Positions 32,560-41,752 of a stretch of DNA of 64,000 bases are shown one piece after another. Source of the stretch: Saccharicrinis sp963677655 (GTDB taxonomy: Bacteria; Bacteroidota; Bacteroidia; Bacteroidales; Marinilabiliaceae). Position 1 is the stretch's first letter. Each line of letters opens with the position of its first letter. The notes below the pieces were generated by a model. The model saw only the letters and a list, made by a program, of their open reading frames with translations, made no database searches and was not told the origin of the DNA. Location of the stretch: assembly GCA_963677655.1 (NCBI GenBank), contig OY782088.1. One strand, given 5' to 3'. The position numbers and the translations under genes were made by a program.

Positions 32560-34701
32560 TTATTCTACTACATCAATAATTTTTGTGTCCGCAGCAACTG
32601 TGTCGCCAACATTTACAAAAATATCATTTACAGTTCCTGCAAAATCACTTGTGATACTATTTTCCATTTTCATAGCTTCTAGTATAACAACAACCTGACC
32701 TTTTTCTATTTTATCACCAGGGTTAACCTGGATATCTAAAATTTTACCTGGCATAGGAACATTAACAGCTTTAGTTGGTCCTGAAGCTTTTGCGGCAGCG
32801 GCTTTAGGTGCAGCAGCAGGTGCTTCTTTTGCAACAGGAGTATCTACAATGTCCATAATAGGAGCGTCTGCAGGTAAGGTATCACCTTCTGCAGCCATTA
32901 AAGTATTAACATAACCTGCAAAATCAACAGTAATACTGTTTTCCATTTTCATAGCTTCTAAAGTCGCTACAGTTTGTCCTTTTTCTACTTTATCTCCAGG
33001 TTGTACAAGATATTGTAAAATTCTTCCCGGCATTGGAATAGTAACTTTCTTTCCTGTAGCTTTAGGTGCTTCTTTTTTCGGAGCAGCTTCTGCAACAACT
33101 TCTTTTTTAGGTTGTTTTGCTTCCCATGCTGCTTTTTTAACACCAGTTAAATAGTTTTTAGCAACCATTGGGAATAATTCAAGAAGCAATACTTCTTCTT
33201 CGTTTTCAGCTAACTTAACACCTCCAAATTCTTCTAATACAGGATTTGGTTGCATTTTGTAAGTGGAAGTATCAAATGGTCTCTCATCGCTATGACCACA
33301 AATCTTTTCTCTAAATTCAGGTTTAACCGGAATTGGAGTTTTACCATATTCACCTTTTACTAAGCTGATAAACTGGTTTGAAACGTTAGTGTACATAGCA
33401 CTTCCTTTTTTCAAATCCATTGCACAGTTAACAGCTTGTGCACCTACAATCTGGCTTGTAGGAGTTACCAATGGAGGTAAACCTGCATCCATACGTACTG
33501 TAGGGATCAATTTCATAGCATCCTCTAAAATATCTTCTGATTTTAGAGCTTTTAACTGAGCTACCATGTTAGTGTACATACCTCCAGGAATCTCAGCATC
33601 TTTTACTAAGTTATTTGGTTTTGGGAAATTGAAGTAATCCTCAATAGCATGACATGCATCTAATAATGCATCCTCATTTCCTGATTTTGCAGCAGCAATA
33701 GCCTTATCAAATTCTGCTTCAATGTTTGCAGGAAGTTCATCAGTAAGAGGGTTGAATGGATTAGGGAATTGTTTTACCCCATCAACATCAGCTAATTCTT
33801 TTCTGATATTAACTAGTTCTGCATTGATTTTAGCAACAGCTTCCATGTTAATATCCATTTCAATTCCTAATTTCTTAGTGAATAAATAGATTAACTCAAT
33901 AGCTGGCGCAGCAGGACCTCCTGCGAAGTTCCAAATATTTGTGTCTACAACATCAACTCCTGCCATAATAGCTGATAATACGGCAGCTAAACCATAACCT
34001 GGAGTACAGTGCGTATGGAAATCAACAGGAATTTTTAAATTTTTCTTAAAGTTACTTACTAATTTAGATACACGTGTTGGTGGAATAAGTCCACTCATAT
34101 CTTTAATAGTAATCATGTCAGCTCCTAATTCTTCAAGAGCTTTTGCTTTATTTACAAAGTACTCATCTGTAAATACAGGTTCTTGTCCTTTTTCTTTTTT
34201 ACCAAATAATCCAGCTAATCCTTTTTTCTTTGGTGGTTCAGGATAAGCAGGATCAATAGTGTAACAAACAGCACAGTCTGCAATACCACCATGTTGTTTT
34301 ACATATTTAATAGTGGACTTTACATTATTGATATCATTTAATGCATCAAAAATACGCATGATACCTAATCCTGAATCAATGGCATTTTTACAGAATCCAT
34401 CAATAATTTCGTTAGTATAAGGTGTGTAACCAAATAAGTTACGTCCTCTTGATAAGGCTGTAAGTTTACTAACATCACCAACAGCTTTTTTAATTGTTTG
34501 AAGACGTGTCCATGGGTTCTCGTTTAGGTAACGCATTACAGAATCAGGAACAGCTCCACCCCATACTTCCATTGCATAGAAATTTGCATCCTTGTAAAAA
34601 GGAAGAACTCTATCAATTTGCTCTTGTCGTAATCTTGTAGCGAATAACGACTGCTGACCATCTCTAAGCGTTAGGTCTCTAATCAATAATTTTTTTGACA
34701 T
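32560..34701 (-). CDS. Oxaloacetate decarboxylase / pyruvate carboxylase subunit with two biotinyl domains
   Basis: A 713-residue carboxyltransferase plus biotin carrier (OadA/PycB type). The TIM barrel starts with RDLTLRDGQQSLFATR and includes the metal-site segment DFHTHCTPGYG. A charged insert lies around residue 160 (KKKGLAGLFGKKEKGQ). The conserved C-terminal barrel extension follows. Unusually, two complete biotinyl domains stand in tandem, each with EAMKMEN (biotin Lys near 584 and near 678), joined by an Ala/Pro/Lys linker. The family normally has one. No biotin carboxylase or membrane beta/gamma subunit is adjacent, so whether it works as a Na+ pump or in pyruvate carboxylation cannot be told here. 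Confidence 0.93.
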   Translation of the reverse strand: MSKKLLIRDLTLRDGQQSLFATRLRQEQIDRVLPFYKDANFYAMEVWGGAVPDSVMRYLNENPWTRLQTIKKAVGDVSKLTALSRGRNLFGYTPYTNEIIDGFCKNAIDSGLGIMRIFDALNDINNVKSTIKYVKQHGGIADCAVCYTIDPAYPEPPKKKGLAGLFGKKEKGQEPVFTDEYFVNKAKALEELGADMITIKDMSGLIPPTRVSKLVSNFKKNLKIPVDFHTHCTPGYGLAAVLSAIMAGVDVVDTNIWNFAGGPAAPAIELIYLFTKKLGIEMDINMEAVAKINAELVNIRKELADVDGVKQFPNPFNPLTDELPANIEAEFDKAIAAAKSGNEDALLDACHAIEDYFNFPKPNNLVKDAEIPGGMYTNMVAQLKALKSEDILEDAMKLIPTVRMDAGLPPLVTPTSQIVGAQAVNCAMDLKKGSAMYTNVSNQFISLVKGEYGKTPIPVKPEFREKICGHSDERPFDTSTYKMQPNPVLEEFGGVKLAENEEEVLLLELFPMVAKNYLTGVKKAAWEAKQPKKEVVAEAAPKKEAPKATGKKVTIPMPGRILQYLVQPGDKVEKGQTVATLEAMKMENSITVDFAGYVNTLMAAEGDTLPADAPIMDIVDTPVAKEAPAAAPKAAAAKASGPTKAVNVPMPGKILDIQVNPGDKIEKGQVVVILEAMKMENSITSDFAGTVNDIFVNVGDTVAADTKIIDVVE

Positions 34702-35310
34702 GTTTTTGGTTTGCTACGGTTATTAATGAATTTTATTATGTCACAAAAATAGTGAAACAACACATATAAAAACAGCCCCAACGTTAACTTTATATATATT
34801 TTATAACATGCTTTTTGATTTAAAGAAATATTTCTGTAATATTACCGTCCCAATGTATTTACTCACCCATTTGAATGGAAAAATGTGATAAAAATCACAT
34901 TTTATTAATAAAAGCTTAAAAAATTAACATGAAAATGTGTTTTAAAGCATGTTTTAAACAGGATAAATAAGGCCGTTAACAATTATTAAAGAAATTTTGC
35001 TTTAATTGTTTGAACTGGATAGTTCGAAGGAATGACAAGAAAAACGTCAAATTGTAAGAATAAGAACTAAATCACCATTTTTTACTATTCATTCTATTCA
35101 TTTATTAGAAATAAAATTAAGGTAAAAAGAGCACTAATATTTAGATTGTTGTTTTGAATAAATTTAAGTTGTGGTTTGATTCTATTAGGCAATAAGATAT
35201 TATGTGTAGTAAATAGAGGTATTTTTTTGCTGTTGAAGTTATGAATGAATATTTACCTTAATACTGTTGTTTTTATTGATAGTTTTGTTGAATATTCAAA
35301 TGTGATAAAT
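34702..35310. other. 609-bp gene-free divergent region
   Basis: This lies between the carboxylase and RNase H genes. It contains the Crp-like palindrome listed separately. At 34938-34957 there is a direct repeat of TGTTTTAAA separated by GCA. The remainder is AT-rich with no gene visible. Confidence 0.45.
34880..34903. promoter_or_regulatory. Crp-like 24-bp perfect palindrome
   Basis: Perfect 10-bp arms (AAAATGTGAT/ATCACATTTT) flank AAAA. Its core is TGTGA-N6-TCACA, identical to the classic Crp half-sites. It lies 179 bp upstream of the carboxylase start, in the region shared with the divergent RNase H gene. The cognate regulator in this organism is not known. Confidence 0.45.
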
Positions 35311-35805
35311 ATGAGCGATTCAATATATCTCTTTACAGACGGTAGTGTTAACCCCAGTAAGAAAGTTGGGTATGGTGCTGTTTTGTTAGCAAAAGATATA
35401 AATAAACCTTTAGAAGTTATAAAGACACAAGTAAACCTTAAACGTTTTACTAATACTTCTTCAACAAAATTAGAATTAGAGAATCTACTTTGGGGAATGG
35501 GCTTAGTAATAGAAAAGGGGTATAATAATATTATTATATATACGGATTCGCAAAACGTAATAAGTTTAATTTCAAGAAGAAGTCGATTAGAGAATAATAA
35601 TTATAATACGAAAGGTAATAAGCCTGTAAAAAATCAACAGCTTTATCAGGAATTCTTTAGGTTGTTTGATTCTTTTGAAATAGAAATAATTAAAATAAAA
35701 GGTCATCAACCAGGAAGAGATAAATCTGAAATTGAAAAGATTTTTACATTGGTTGATAAAGCATCCAGGAAAGCGTTAAGAGAAGAGTTTGATAACAATA
35801 ATTAA
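35311..35805 (+). CDS. RNase H-like protein
   Basis: A 164-residue RNase H fold protein. The acidic catalytic set is recognisable: Asp in LFTDGSVNPSKK (about residue 10), Glu in TKLELENLLWGM, Asp in IIYTDSQNV and a late Asp in TLVDKASRKA. It presumably cuts RNA in RNA-DNA hybrids. Its sequence is distant from standard RnhA and lacks the usual His loop, so it may belong to the cyanobacterial/plant-like ribonuclease HI group. I chose MSDSIYLFTDGS as start; the Met at 35245 adds an unrelated tail. A lipoprotein gene follows 14 bp downstream. Confidence 0.8.
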   Translation: MSDSIYLFTDGSVNPSKKVGYGAVLLAKDINKPLEVIKTQVNLKRFTNTSSTKLELENLLWGMGLVIEKGYNNIIIYTDSQNVISLISRRSRLENNNYNTKGNKPVKNQQLYQEFFRLFDSFEIEIIKIKGHQPGRDKSEIEKIFTLVDKASRKALREEFDNNN

Positions 35806-35819
35806 AAAATATAAGGTTA

Positions 35820-36377
35820 ATGAGTAGGATTGTAAATAATCATAATATTCAGAAAATAAAGTTGCATACATTTCTGATTTTTATTTCTGTAATAGTATTA
35901 AGCTGTAATGCTCAAAAAACAGAAAAAGCAGATGAAAATGTTCAGGTCTTTAATCAGGATGAAATGGAGGCTCCCAAGTTTTCGTTAGAAGGAGAATGGA
36001 AATTAGATTCCGTTGTATTTACCGATAATAATATAAGAGGAAGACAACAAATACCCATTAGTACTACCATTTGGAGTTTTTCAAGAAAGAATAATTATGT
36101 AGTGAAAATTCTGAAAAATCAAATTGAGTTGAATATTCAAAATAATGGACAACAACAAGTTGAAAGAGTAAAGGCTGATGTTCCGTTACAAGAGATGAAA
36201 GGAAGATATCGTATAAAGGAAAATGAACTTATTACTAATATTTTAGGAGGAGAAATAAAATATCAGATCATAGGTCATTCGGATACAAGTTTACATTTAA
36301 AATCTCAAAGGATTCAAGTACCTCCAATTTCGGAAGAAGATAAAGGTAAATTGGCAGAACATTATTTGTCGAAATAA
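35820..36377 (+). CDS. Lipocalin-like lipoprotein, unknown function
   Basis: A 185-residue lipoprotein with a signal anchor ending in VIVLSC (Cys near 30). The mature part begins with an acidic linker and then FSLEGEWKLDSVVF, an opening typical of lipocalin-like domains in Bacteroidota. Strand-rich sequence follows to the end (WSFSRKNNYVVKI). I cannot name a ligand or role. It follows the RNase H gene by 14 bp and is probably co-transcribed with it. Confidence 0.65.
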   Translation: MSRIVNNHNIQKIKLHTFLIFISVIVLSCNAQKTEKADENVQVFNQDEMEAPKFSLEGEWKLDSVVFTDNNIRGRQQIPISTTIWSFSRKNNYVVKILKNQIELNIQNNGQQQVERVKADVPLQEMKGRYRIKENELITNILGGEIKYQIIGHSDTSLHLKSQRIQVPPISEEDKGKLAEHYLSK

Positions 36378-36384
36378 ACTAAAT

Positions 36385-36420
36385 ACCCCGGTATTTTTGT
36401 AAATAGTTCCGGGGTTTTAT
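36385..36420 (+). terminator. Terminator after lipocalin-like gene
   Basis: Stem ACCCCGG/CCGGGGT with a 17-nt loop and TTTT tail, 7 bp after the stop. Confidence 0.75.
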
Positions 36421-36435
36421 TTCTTTAAAATGTAT

Positions 36436-37041
36436 TTAGTTATTTCCTTTTTTCATGATAATTGTTCCTGTCCAATGATGGTGTGAATTGTTATCTAAAG
36501 AACTGTTATAATCATCGGTCATACCACTTCCTGTAGCATCTTCAAATCTTCCTGTTCCGCCTAAAATTTCAAATGGACCACGCCAATAATTAATTACATG
36601 TTCAGGATGATCATCTTCTCTGCCTATAACTACGGATCCCCAACAAGATACATATAAAATATCTCCATTTGCAGCAACCATTTCTGATATAGTAGGTTCA
36701 AACATAAAATCTACACCTTCAATAGTAGGATCATCAGGGCCACATGCACAGAAGTCAAAATACCCGGTAAATTTTCCAAGATGAGTACCTGTACCAACAA
36801 ACTGTACATTTACATAGCAATTATAGTCAGTTGTATAACACCTTGAGTTCTGATAATCCGTAGGTAAATATGTGCCAATAAAATCAGCTTTAAATGGAAC
36901 TGTTACCATTTTTGTACATTCATCTTTTGTAGATCCAAGAGTTGATTTTTTTAATTCAGCAGGAGCAAAATCATCCTCAGTATCTTTTTGACATGAGAAT
37001 AAAAGAAATAAACAGAAAATTGTAAATACAATAGCTTTCAT
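36436..37041 (-). CDS. Cys-containing lipoprotein, unknown function
   Basis: A 201-residue lipoprotein. The lipobox is LLFSC (Cys at 17). The mature protein is beta-rich and contains several Cys (DECTK, SRCYTTDYNCY, FDFCACGPDD). The segment ILGGTGRFEDATGSG is typical of small secreted beta-barrel (allene-oxide-cyclase-like) domains, in which such a Gly-rich turn recurs. The tail has NNSHHHW. I cannot assign a function. It is convergent with the upstream lipocalin-like gene and appears to be a single-gene unit. Confidence 0.7.
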   Translation of the reverse strand: MKAIVFTIFCLFLLFSCQKDTEDDFAPAELKKSTLGSTKDECTKMVTVPFKADFIGTYLPTDYQNSRCYTTDYNCYVNVQFVGTGTHLGKFTGYFDFCACGPDDPTIEGVDFMFEPTISEMVAANGDILYVSCWGSVVIGREDDHPEHVINYWRGPFEILGGTGRFEDATGSGMTDDYNSSLDNNSHHHWTGTIIMKKGNN

Positions 37042-37407
37042 AAAATTAAGTTTTAGAGGTTATAATTATTGTAGTACAAATTTCAGGAAGAATGAAAATA
37101 CAACATATCATTTATGTTGTAAGAAGTTGCAATTATATTGCAAGGACGGATATTATTCTTTTGATCGTTATTTATTTTGTTGCATTTCATATTTGTCCTA
37201 AATAAAAAAGATGTCCATTCTTTAGCTGATTCTAGATTGGCCTCAGCCAGTGAACCAAAAAACAAGGTTAGATTGACGGTTAAAAATCGTTTTTGTTTGA
37301 ACGCAGTGAGTTTAAACGATTTCAGTCAAATAACCGTAGTTTTTTTGAGAGAAGTGGGTGCAGCCTTGCCTTTTTTTGCTTCTGTTTTTTGTGGTAAGAC
37401 AAAAAAT
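37042..37407. other. Gene-free region with a decayed repeat element
   Basis: From about 37177 onward the plus strand holds an open frame of 82 codons (37177-37425) with an unlikely composition. The dispersed repeat at 37408-37462 continues from it in another frame. I read this as a decayed mobile or repeated sequence rather than a gene. Confidence 0.4.
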
Positions 37408-37462
37408 GAAGTCGGGTCTGGGTGAATCGCCAGTTAAAAGAAATATTTTGGACAGCTCAGAT
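37408..37462 (+). repeat. Dispersed ~55-bp repeat, copy 2
   Basis: Second copy of the repeat at 6491-6545. The 27-bp identical core is at 37432-37458. In-frame translation reads KSGLGESPVKRNILDSSD with no stop, parallel to copy 1. It lies just beyond the 3' end of the DUF2892 gene, as copy 1 lies beyond the Feo-associated gene. Confidence 0.7.
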
Positions 37463-37493
37463 TGCATTTATAATTTCTAGTATAATAATTCGA

Positions 37494-37524
37494 AAAAAAA
37501 AGGTGTTCAGAAATTTGAACACCT
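37494..37524 (-). terminator. Terminator after DUF2892 gene
   Basis: Stem AGGTGTTCA/TGAACACCT with a 6-nt loop. A run of eight A on the plus strand provides the U tail for the minus-strand transcript. Confidence 0.85.
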
Positions 37525-37551
37525 TTATCAATTATATAATCAGTTTGCAAC

Positions 37552-37737
37552 CTACTTAGGTACCCCTAATTTGGTTAAAATATCAGTCATTAAACACCAT
37601 TTTGTTATGGATGACTGAAGTAAGTTTAATCCTACAAATCCGGTAAAATAAAGCCAGTTAATATTAACAGTCATAGCAAGTATTAAACTCACTAAAATAA
37701 AAGTACCGGCAACTGCTCTTACGATTCTTTCTTGCAT
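37552..37737 (-). CDS. DUF2892 (YgaP-like) small membrane protein
   Basis: A 61-residue protein with two hydrophobic helices and the pattern of the DUF2892/YgaP membrane domain: ERIVRAVAGTFILVSLILA near the start, then a second helix and CLMTDILTKLG at the end. In YgaP this domain is attached to a rhodanese; here it stands alone. It lies 352 bp downstream of the efflux operon on the same strand, so it may be part of that stress or detoxification neighbourhood. Confidence 0.8.
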   Translation of the reverse strand: MQERIVRAVAGTFILVSLILAMTVNINWLYFTGFVGLNLLQSSITKWCLMTDILTKLGVPK

Positions 37738-38089
37738 ATTATATGTTTTTAATTTTTAAACAAGGTTAATGGTAACAAGGTAAAGGGTTAAAGGGTGATG
37801 TACTGCTACCCTTTAGCATTATTTATTTCAAGTAGAATAAAATATGTCTACAAATTAATTAAAAGTCTAATGTCACTAATTTATACATACTCTCCAGTGT
37901 TCTATATCCCAATTTCTGTCGCAAGATTGTATCTAGTGACTTTTCCCTTTATAATTTATTTATAGAACATGATATAATCATACTTTAGCAAAAGGGTTTT
38001 AAATAAAGCTCCAAGTTGCAAACTTGAACCAGGATAAGGTTATTACTTTTAACTTTCGACTTTAAACCTTTGACTTTTAACTAACTGCT
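37738..38089. other. 352-bp gene-free region
   Basis: This follows the efflux operon. It holds a weak hairpin near 37789-37815 (AAAGGGT with ACCCTTT), a longer-range GTCACTA/TAGTGAC pairing near 37872 and 37934, and the heptamer tandem repeat at 38045-38079. No gene is visible. Confidence 0.4.
38045..38079 (+). repeat. Imperfect 7-bp tandem repeat
   Basis: Five consecutive 7-bp units: ACTTTTA, ACTTTCG, ACTTTAA, ACCTTTG, ACTTTTA. They lie within 15 bp of the stop of the small efflux-operon gene. Low-complexity ACTTT-type repeats of this kind recur between genes in Bacteroidota, in my recollection. Confidence 0.65.
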
Positions 38090-38398
38090 CTACTGTACTG
38101 ATTTTTCAATATTTAATATATATGCCCTGATTTTACAATTGGGCATTTCAATTTTACATTGACTTAAGCTTTCCATAATTTTATCAGCCTGATCGTCTTC
38201 TACAATGGTGAAAAATGTAACCAGGTTATACGGGTTTTCATTGTAAGTAAACCAGTTTCCAACCCGATGGTTCTTTTTACCTGTTTTATCTACACCTTTT
38301 ACTTCTAGTTCATTATAAAAAGGTACATTCTGCTCACCAAAAAACTGTTCCAGTTTTTCACGATATTCTTCTACTGCTGTAGCTACAAGCATCTTCAT
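38090..38398 (-). CDS. Small PII-like / DUF3240-like protein of efflux operon
   Basis: A 102-residue soluble protein, MKMLVATAVEEYREKLEQFF at the start. Its alternation of strands and helices with LVTFFTIVEDDQADKIMESL resembles the ferredoxin-like fold of PII/CutA and DUF3240 proteins, which are often encoded beside heavy-metal RND pumps. It follows the RND permease gene by 71 bp as the last gene of the operon. A metal- or ligand-sensing accessory role is inferred from position only. Confidence 0.65.
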   Translation of the reverse strand: MKMLVATAVEEYREKLEQFFGEQNVPFYNELEVKGVDKTGKKNHRVGNWFTYNENPYNLVTFFTIVEDDQADKIMESLSQCKIEMPNCKIRAYILNIEKSVQ

Positions 38399-38469
38399 GT
38401 TTGTCGTTTTAAAAAGTTAAATATGCCTCTTGGTTTGAAATTTTATTATCAAGCCAAGAGGTGTTACTT

Positions 38470-41400
38470 TTACACTTCTTGTTCATCAGCAGATGATTCA
38501 ATTGGTGTAGATTCTTTATATTTCTTTCTTTCTACCATATAATAGATTAATGGTACTATTAATAAGGTAAGGAAAGTAGAAGCAATAGTTCCTCCCATTA
38601 AGGAAATAGCTAATCCCTGGAATATAGGGTCAAATAATATTACAACAGCTCCGATTACTACTGTTCCTGCTGTTAGTAGGATAGGAGTAGTACGTACAGC
38701 TCCGGCTTCAATTACAGCCTCTTTTAACGGAATACCTTCCTTAAGCCTGATGTTAACAAAGTCAATTAATAATATGGAGTTCCGGACCATAATACCTGCC
38801 AGAGCAATCATACCAATCATTGATGTCGCTGTAAAGAAAGCATTTAAAATCCAGTGTCCAATTACAATTCCTACAAGAGATAATGGAATAGCTACCATCA
38901 TAACAAACGGAACTTTCATATTTTGGAACCATCCCACAATAAGCATATAAATAATAAGTAATACCACTGCAAAGGCTGCTCCTAAATCGCGGAATACTTC
39001 ATATGTAATTTGCCATTCACCATCCCACTTAATACCAAAGTTATCTTCTAAGAATGGCTGTCCATTATAAAACTCTTCAATTTCATATCCTTTTGGTACA
39101 TTAATTTCATCTAATCTATCTGAAATATCAAGTATTGCATAAACCGGGCTTTCTAATGTTCCGGCAATATCTGCAGTAACATAAACTACTTCTTTTTGAT
39201 TTTTGCGATAGATACTTTTGGGTTTAATAGTTTTTGTAATATCAACTAAATCACCTACAGCTACCATGTTGCCATGTGCCGACATCAGGTTAATCTTTTT
39301 CAGGTCGTCAATGCTGGTTCTGTCTTCCTGTGCCATACGTAATGTAATACCAACTTGACTGTGTTCTTTTTCGGCATAAAGATTTGAAACTTTAGCTCCT
39401 CGAAGATTCATATTTAATGCATGCACAATTTGTTGTGTGCTAATACCAGCCAACATAGCTTTTTCTTTGTCTACATTAAATTTAAATTCTTCCTGATCAT
39501 CTTCCATCATCCAATCAATATCTACAACGCTCTCTGTTGATGCAAAAAGACCTTTGATTTGCTGTGCAATATCTTTTTGAGCTTCGTAATTAGGACCATA
39601 AACCTCGGCTACCATAGTTGACATAACTGGTGGGCCAGGAGGAACTTCTACAACCTTAACATTGGCGTTGAATTTAGCACCAATCTTTTGTAACTCAGGT
39701 CGCAATTCCTTAGCAATATCATGACTTTGAATATCTCTTTCTTTTTTTGAAACCAGGTTAACCTGAATATCTGCCACATTTGAACCTCTACGCATATCAT
39801 AGTGACGTACTAATCCATTGAAATTGATAGGAGCAGATGCACCAACATATGTTTGGTAATTTGTAACCATTTCATGTTGACGAAGGTAAGCTGCTAGCTC
39901 TTTGGTAACATTTGCAGTTTGTTCAAGTGTTGTACCTTCTGGCATGTCAATAACTACCTGGAATTCGTTTTTGTTATCGAAAGGAAGAATCTTAACGGTT
40001 ACAACCTTAAATAAAAATAAACTAGCCGATGCAAAAAGTAAAACCGTAACACCAATAATAAATGACCATCGTTTGGTTTTATTTTCAATCATAGGACGCA
40101 TTGTTTTATCATATATTTTATAGATAAGCGTCTTTTCTAATGAATAATCTTTTTCTTCATCTTTTCCGTCATCATGCTTAAGTAAACGATAAGCTAACCA
40201 TGGTGTAATCATTAACGCCACAAATAGAGAGAAGATCATAGCGATTGATGCACCAATAGGCATAGGGCTCATATATGGTCCCATCATACCAGATACAAAT
40301 ATCATAGGTAAAACAGCTGCAATAACAGTAAATGTTGCTAAGATAGTTGGATTACCGACTTCGTCAATAGACCTTAATGCTGCCTGGAAAAATGGCAACT
40401 GCTTCATTTTAAAGTGGCGGTGCATATTTTCTGCAATAATGATCGAGTCATCCACTACAATTCCGGTTACAAAAACCAATGCAAATAGAGTAATTCTATT
40501 TAATGTGTAATCCATGAAGTAGTAACTGAACATGGTTAATGCAAAGGTGATTGGTACAGAGATAAATACAACCAAGCCACCTCTCCAGCCCATTGCCAGC
40601 ATAACTACAATGGATACAGATACAATTGCTCCTAACAGGTGCATTAATAATTCAGAAACCTTTTCAGAAGCTGTTTCTCCATAATTACGAGTGACTTCCA
40701 CATGTATATCAGAAGGAATCAGTTCACTTTCAAGATGCTCAATTTTATCCATAATTTGTTCTGATAAACGCATAGCATCAGCACCTCTTCTTTTTGCTAC
40801 AGAGATAGTTACTGCTGAGTATTCTCCTTTATATTCATCTTGATGTACATTTGCTTTTCCGTACCCAAATGAAACATAACTTACAGGTAATTCAGGTCCA
40901 TCAGTAATGGTTGCAATTTGATGTAAATAAACAGGAGAATTACCTTTTACACCTACAACAAGGTTTGAAACATCCTCTGCTGTTTCAAGGAATTTACCGG
41001 TAGTCACTAAATACTCATTATTATTTTGATTAAATGATCCTGATGAAAATTGTTGGTTGGAAGCCTGAATTTGTTGAGAGATCATTAAAGGATCCATACC
41101 AAATGCAGTCATTTTATCTCTGTCTAAAACAACTCTTATTTCACGATTTCTACCTCCAATAATTTTTGTTTCTGAAACTTCATTTATCTTTTCTATTTCA
41201 GTATTTAATTCCTGCGCAACTCTTTTTAATTGGTAATCAGAATAGTTTTCACTCCACAATGTTAATCCCAGAGCAGGAACATCATCAATTGATCGGGTTT
41301 TTACTAAAGGAAGAGTAATCCCTTGAGGCATTTGGTCCATATTCTTCATAATTTCATTATAAAGCTTAACCAAACTTCTTTCTACATCTTCACCAACATA

Positions 41401-41700
41401 AAACTGAACAATTAACATTGCCATTTCAGGCATTGACTGGGAATAAACATATTCAACTCCCTTTACATTTGAGATTACTTTTTCAAGAGGTTTTACAATC
41501 CTTGATTCAACCTCTTTAGGGCTTGCACCTGGATATTGCAACATAATGTCAGCAATAGGTACATCAATTTGAGGTTCTTCTTCTCTTGGAGTTAAATAGG
41601 AGCTGTATAGTCCTATGATTACAAAAGCTACCATTAATAATGGTGTTAGCTTTGAGTTTATAAATTGTCGGGCTAAAGACCCTGCAAATCCTGTTTTCAT
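38470..41700 (-). CDS. RND efflux transporter permease
   Basis: A 1076-residue inner-membrane proton/substrate antiporter of the AcrB/CzcA superfamily. After TM1 come the periplasmic porter domains, then six TMs. The charged relay is seen near residues 414-415 (VTGIVVDDSIIIAEN). A second periplasmic loop and six more TMs complete the inverted repeat. The Asp-Asp pair in TM4 and the absence of extra acidic residues there favour the drug-type (HAE) group over heavy-metal pumps, though the small neighbour gene resembles one of metal-efflux loci. It works with the HlyD-type adaptor and TolC-type channel encoded upstream. Confidence 0.94.
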   Translation of the reverse strand: MKTGFAGSLARQFINSKLTPLLMVAFVIIGLYSSYLTPREEEPQIDVPIADIMLQYPGASPKEVESRIVKPLEKVISNVKGVEYVYSQSMPEMAMLIVQFYVGEDVERSLVKLYNEIMKNMDQMPQGITLPLVKTRSIDDVPALGLTLWSENYSDYQLKRVAQELNTEIEKINEVSETKIIGGRNREIRVVLDRDKMTAFGMDPLMISQQIQASNQQFSSGSFNQNNNEYLVTTGKFLETAEDVSNLVVGVKGNSPVYLHQIATITDGPELPVSYVSFGYGKANVHQDEYKGEYSAVTISVAKRRGADAMRLSEQIMDKIEHLESELIPSDIHVEVTRNYGETASEKVSELLMHLLGAIVSVSIVVMLAMGWRGGLVVFISVPITFALTMFSYYFMDYTLNRITLFALVFVTGIVVDDSIIIAENMHRHFKMKQLPFFQAALRSIDEVGNPTILATFTVIAAVLPMIFVSGMMGPYMSPMPIGASIAMIFSLFVALMITPWLAYRLLKHDDGKDEEKDYSLEKTLIYKIYDKTMRPMIENKTKRWSFIIGVTVLLFASASLFLFKVVTVKILPFDNKNEFQVVIDMPEGTTLEQTANVTKELAAYLRQHEMVTNYQTYVGASAPINFNGLVRHYDMRRGSNVADIQVNLVSKKERDIQSHDIAKELRPELQKIGAKFNANVKVVEVPPGPPVMSTMVAEVYGPNYEAQKDIAQQIKGLFASTESVVDIDWMMEDDQEEFKFNVDKEKAMLAGISTQQIVHALNMNLRGAKVSNLYAEKEHSQVGITLRMAQEDRTSIDDLKKINLMSAHGNMVAVGDLVDITKTIKPKSIYRKNQKEVVYVTADIAGTLESPVYAILDISDRLDEINVPKGYEIEEFYNGQPFLEDNFGIKWDGEWQITYEVFRDLGAAFAVVLLIIYMLIVGWFQNMKVPFVMMVAIPLSLVGIVIGHWILNAFFTATSMIGMIALAGIMVRNSILLIDFVNIRLKEGIPLKEAVIEAGAVRTTPILLTAGTVVIGAVVILFDPIFQGLAISLMGGTIASTFLTLLIVPLIYYMVERKKYKESTPIESSADEQEV

Positions 41701-41752
41701 TATCAGATATATTTATATTAATTAATAATATAATTAAATTTTAAAGTATAGA

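Noticed and set aside
37177..37425. 82-codon plus-strand open frame
   Set aside because: Its composition is unlike its neighbours, it runs into the dispersed repeat and has no recognisable domain. I treat it as decayed repeat DNA, though relatives should be checked.
37872..37940. Long-range GTCACTA/TAGTGAC pairing downstream of the efflux operon
   Set aside because: Only 7 bp with a large loop; not enough for an RNA gene call.
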